This document shows positions 61,814 through 64,000 of a stretch of DNA of 64,000 nt, piece by piece; position 1 is the first letter of the stretch, and each line of letters begins with the position of its first letter. The stretch comes from Leeuwenhoekiella polynyae (GTDB lineage Bacteria; Bacteroidota; Bacteroidia; Flavobacteriales; Flavobacteriaceae): the NCBI RefSeq assembly GCF_004104075.1, contig NZ_QOVK01000006.1, positions 124,001-188,000 on the forward strand, read 5' to 3'. The notes under the pieces were generated by a model. The model had not been told where the DNA came from and made no database searches. It saw only the letters and a program-made list of their open reading frames with translations. A program made the translations under genes and the position numbers.

Positions 61814-63364
61814 CTAACGGGGATTTAAAACCACAAAAGGAATAATAACCTCTTCTAATGATACACCGCCGTGTTGATAAGTGTTGCGAAAATAACTAAC
61901 GTAATGGTTATAATTATTGGGGTACGCGAAAAAAAGATCTCCTTTTGCAAAAATAAATGAGCTACTCATATTAATTGTAGGTAAGTGTATTGCTTTTGGT
62001 TCTTTTGCTTCTAGAACATCTTTTTTGTCATAAGTAAGGCTTCGACCAGTTTTATACCTCAAGTTTAGACTGGTATTTTTATCTCCAATAACTTTTGAAG
62101 GATTCTTCACATTGATAGTTCCGTGGTCTGTTGTTAGAATGATTTTAAAGCCTAATTGCTGAGACTTCTGAATCATTTCTAGTAATGGCGAATTCTTAAA
62201 CCAACTTTCAGTTAGCGAGCGATACGATTTATCATTGCTGGCTAGTTCTTTAATAACTTCCATTTCAGTTTTAGAATGACTTAACATGTCTACAAAATTA
62301 TAAACCAACACGGTTAAATCATTATTCTTCAACGAATTGAAATTCTCTACCAATTTCTTTCCACTCTTTAAGTTGGTGATCTTGTGATATTCCCATTTTA
62401 AATCCAACCCCAGGCGTTTCAGTTGAGCATCAAGAAATTTGTCTTCATTTAAATTCTTTCCGCCTTCATCAGTATCATTTAACCATAAATCGGGATGTTT
62501 TTTTTCCATTTCGCTAGGCATTAAACCTGAGAAAATAGCATTTCTGGCATATTGAGTAGCGGTAGGGAGTATACTGTAATACGTACTTTCACTTTCCTTC
62601 TTATAATAATTGCTAATAATAGGTTCAAAAGATTTCCACTGATCGTATCTAAGATTGTCAATTACTATTAATAAGACAGGTTCTTCACTTTCACCTAAAT
62701 GAGGAACAATTTTGTCTTTAAATAAAGTATGAGACATTGTTGGCCTGTCTTCATTTGTAAACCAATCTTCATAATTACGTTCTACGAATTTAAAGAATTG
62801 ATTATTGGCTTCCGTTTTTTGAGATTCAAGTATTTCTTGCATACTTTGATCTTCTATGGCTTCTAGCTCTAATTCCCAGTAAATAAGCTTTTGATACAGT
62901 TCAGACCATTCCTCGTAAGAGTTGACCTGCGCCATATCCATCGCAATTTTTCTAAACTCCTGCTGATAGCTGAGTGTTGTTTTTTCTGAAACAAGGCGAC
63001 TGGTGTCTAGATTCTTTTTCAGACTTAGAAGAATCTGGTTGGGATTTACCGGTTTTATAAGGTAATCTGCGATTTTAGAACCTATCGCTTCTTCCATAAT
63101 ATATTCTTCCTCACTTTTAGTAATCATTATTACCGGTAAAGTGTCTCTTTTAGATTTTATTTCACTTAATGTTTCTAGCCCTGTAAGACCCGGCATGTTC
63201 TCATCAAGAAAAACAACGTCAAAATTCTGTTCTTCAACTAATTCTATAGCTTCTGTACCACTTTGGCAGGTGGTTACATCATAATTTTTCTTTTCTAAAA
63301 AAAGAATATGTGGCTTAAGTAAATCAATTTCATCATCAACCCACAGTATTTTTATCGTACTCAT
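61814..63364 (-). CDS. porX: PorX: response regulator with PglZ/alkaline-phosphatase-like effector domain
   Basis: A 516-residue protein from the ATG at 63364. The CheY-like receiver domain (1-120) has phospho-acceptor Asp54 (VVFLDENMPGL), Asp10-Asp11 and a conserved lysine in LIKPVNP. A helical linker follows, then a PglZ alkaline-phosphatase-superfamily domain (about 205-510) with LLIVIDNLRYDQWKSFEP, the nucleophile-region threonine in SILPTATQYARNAIFSGL, YNFVDMLSHSKTE and TTDHGTINVKNPS. PorX with the PorY kinase controls T9SS gene expression and secretion. It is divergent from the HD-domain gene. Confidence 0.95.
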   Translation of the reverse strand: MSTIKILWVDDEIDLLKPHILFLEKKNYDVTTCQSGTEAIELVEEQNFDVVFLDENMPGLTGLETLSEIKSKRDTLPVIMITKSEEEYIMEEAIGSKIADYLIKPVNPNQILLSLKKNLDTSRLVSEKTTLSYQQEFRKIAMDMAQVNSYEEWSELYQKLIYWELELEAIEDQSMQEILESQKTEANNQFFKFVERNYEDWFTNEDRPTMSHTLFKDKIVPHLGESEEPVLLIVIDNLRYDQWKSFEPIISNYYKKESESTYYSILPTATQYARNAIFSGLMPSEMEKKHPDLWLNDTDEGGKNLNEDKFLDAQLKRLGLDLKWEYHKITNLKSGKKLVENFNSLKNNDLTVLVYNFVDMLSHSKTEMEVIKELASNDKSYRSLTESWFKNSPLLEMIQKSQQLGFKIILTTDHGTINVKNPSKVIGDKNTSLNLRYKTGRSLTYDKKDVLEAKEPKAIHLPTINMSSSFIFAKGDLFFAYPNNYNHYVSYFRNTYQHGGVSLEEVIIPFVVLNPR

Positions 63365-63369
63365 AATAG

Positions 63370-63377
63370 TATCTTTG
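63370..63377 (+). promoter_or_regulatory. Candidate promoter of the HD-domain gene (-7 TATCTTTG)
   Basis: TATCTTTG fits TANNTTTG in the gap between the divergent porX and HD-domain genes. On the other strand TAAGTTTG (63457-63464) could serve porX. Motif match only. Confidence 0.35.
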
Positions 63378-63442
63378 TTATAGAACTGGTTATAAAACCA
63401 ATTCAAATGCGCTTTTGCGTAAATAATTATAAAGCCTTTCTA

Positions 63443-64000
63443 TTGAAGACTTCTAACAAACTTACGATAATTAACGACCCTATATATGGGTTTATTACCA
63501 TACCTAAAGGACTCATTTTTGATCTCATTGAACATAAATACTTTCAGCGCCTGCGTAGAATCTCGCAGATGGGAATGTCATACTTGGTATATCCCGGGGC
63601 ACACCATACCCGTTTTCATCATGCTATAGGTTGTTTGCATATTATGCGAAAAGCTCTAGAAAAGCTTGAACAAAAGGGTGTTGAGATTTCTGAAGAAGAA
63701 AAGCAAGCTGCTATGATTGCGATTTTGCTCCACGATATAGGTCACGGACCATTCTCGCATGCTATGGAAAATAGTATTGTAGAAGACGTGCATCACGAGC
63801 AAATATCGCTTCAATTTATGCAGGCACTCAACGAGGAGTTTAACGGAAGTTTAACCCTTGCACTTAACATTTTTAAGGGAACTTACGATCGCCCATTTTT
63901 ACATCAGTTGGTGTCTGGACAATTAGATATGGACCGTACAGATTACCTGAAGCGCGACAGTTTCTATACTGGTATGGCTGAAGGAAACATTAATACAGAC
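63443..64000 (+). CDS. HD-domain phosphohydrolase, dNTPase-like (3' end off window)
   Basis: Reads to the right window edge without a stop. It encodes KLTIINDPIYGFITIPKGLI, then YFQRLRRISQMGMSYLVYPG, AHHTRFHHAIGC (first HD-type histidines) and the HD motif ILLHDIGHGPFSHAME, then SGQLDMDRTDYLKRDSFYTG. This is the HD superfamily group related to SAMHD1-like deoxynucleotide triphosphohydrolases. The TTG at 63443 is chosen because homologous proteins begin just before NKL; an in-frame ATG at 63407 would add 12 poorly conserved residues. Divergent from porX. Confidence 0.85.
   Translation, partial: MKTSNKLTIINDPIYGFITIPKGLIFDLIEHKYFQRLRRISQMGMSYLVYPGAHHTRFHHAIGCLHIMRKALEKLEQKGVEISEEEKQAAMIAILLHDIGHGPFSHAMENSIVEDVHHEQISLQFMQALNEEFNGSLTLALNIFKGTYDRPFLHQLVSGQLDMDRTDYLKRDSFYTGMAEGNINTD

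Overview
The window looks like a chromosomal segment of a marine-type member of the Flavobacteriaceae (Bacteroidota). Signs of this are two SusC/SusD pairs each preceded by an ECF sigma and FecR, the type IX secretion regulator porX, a T9SS-sorted metalloprotease, TANNTTTG-type promoters and an AT-rich base composition. The genus cannot be fixed from sequence reading alone.

Layout. (1) Positions 1-12413: a complete non-phosphorylating L-fucose utilisation locus in two divergent arms around two AraC regulators. The left arm (minus) has an FAH-family hydrolase cut by the window edge, an SDR dehydrogenase, a GH29 fucosidase and an L-fuconate dehydratase. The right arm (plus) has a second, Tat-signal GH29 fucosidase, a zinc alcohol dehydrogenase, a fuconolactonase, an SDR fucose dehydrogenase, a FucP-type symporter and a mutarotase. 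Together they would turn fucosides into pyruvate and L-lactate. (2) 12414-13459: a gene-free kilobase with 11-bp tandem repeats and an inverted repeat. (3) 13460-31290 (plus): sigma/anti-sigma, SusC/SusD, two lipoproteins, two thioredoxin-fold proteins, a free-standing DsbD alpha domain, a DsbD whose own alpha domain has lost its cysteine pair, and an M16 peptidase. (4) 31493-32974: a cysteine-desulfurase-like PLP enzyme. (5) 33294-44798 (minus): a second set of S9 peptidase, thioredoxin-fold protein, SusD, SusC, FecR and sigma factor. Sets 3-5 together suggest import, reduction and digestion of peptides, perhaps disulfide-bonded ones; that is inference.

(6) 45193-52453: a 7.2-kb genomic island in the 3' end of tRNA-Pro(GGG). 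It is bounded by a 73-nt imperfect duplication of the tRNA end plus its terminator. It holds a tyrosine recombinase, a Fic protein with two tandem palindromes running into its start codon, a lipoprotein, a secreted M43-type protease, a 5'-truncated non-specific nuclease and two large palindromic non-coding elements. (7) 52517-64000: ordinary flavobacterial core genes: lipocalin-like protein, PQQ sugar dehydrogenase with cytochrome c, trxB, aroB, proline dehydrogenase, alanine dehydrogenase, tsaE, porX and an HD-domain hydrolase cut by the right edge.

No CRISPR array, rRNA or intact insertion sequence was seen.
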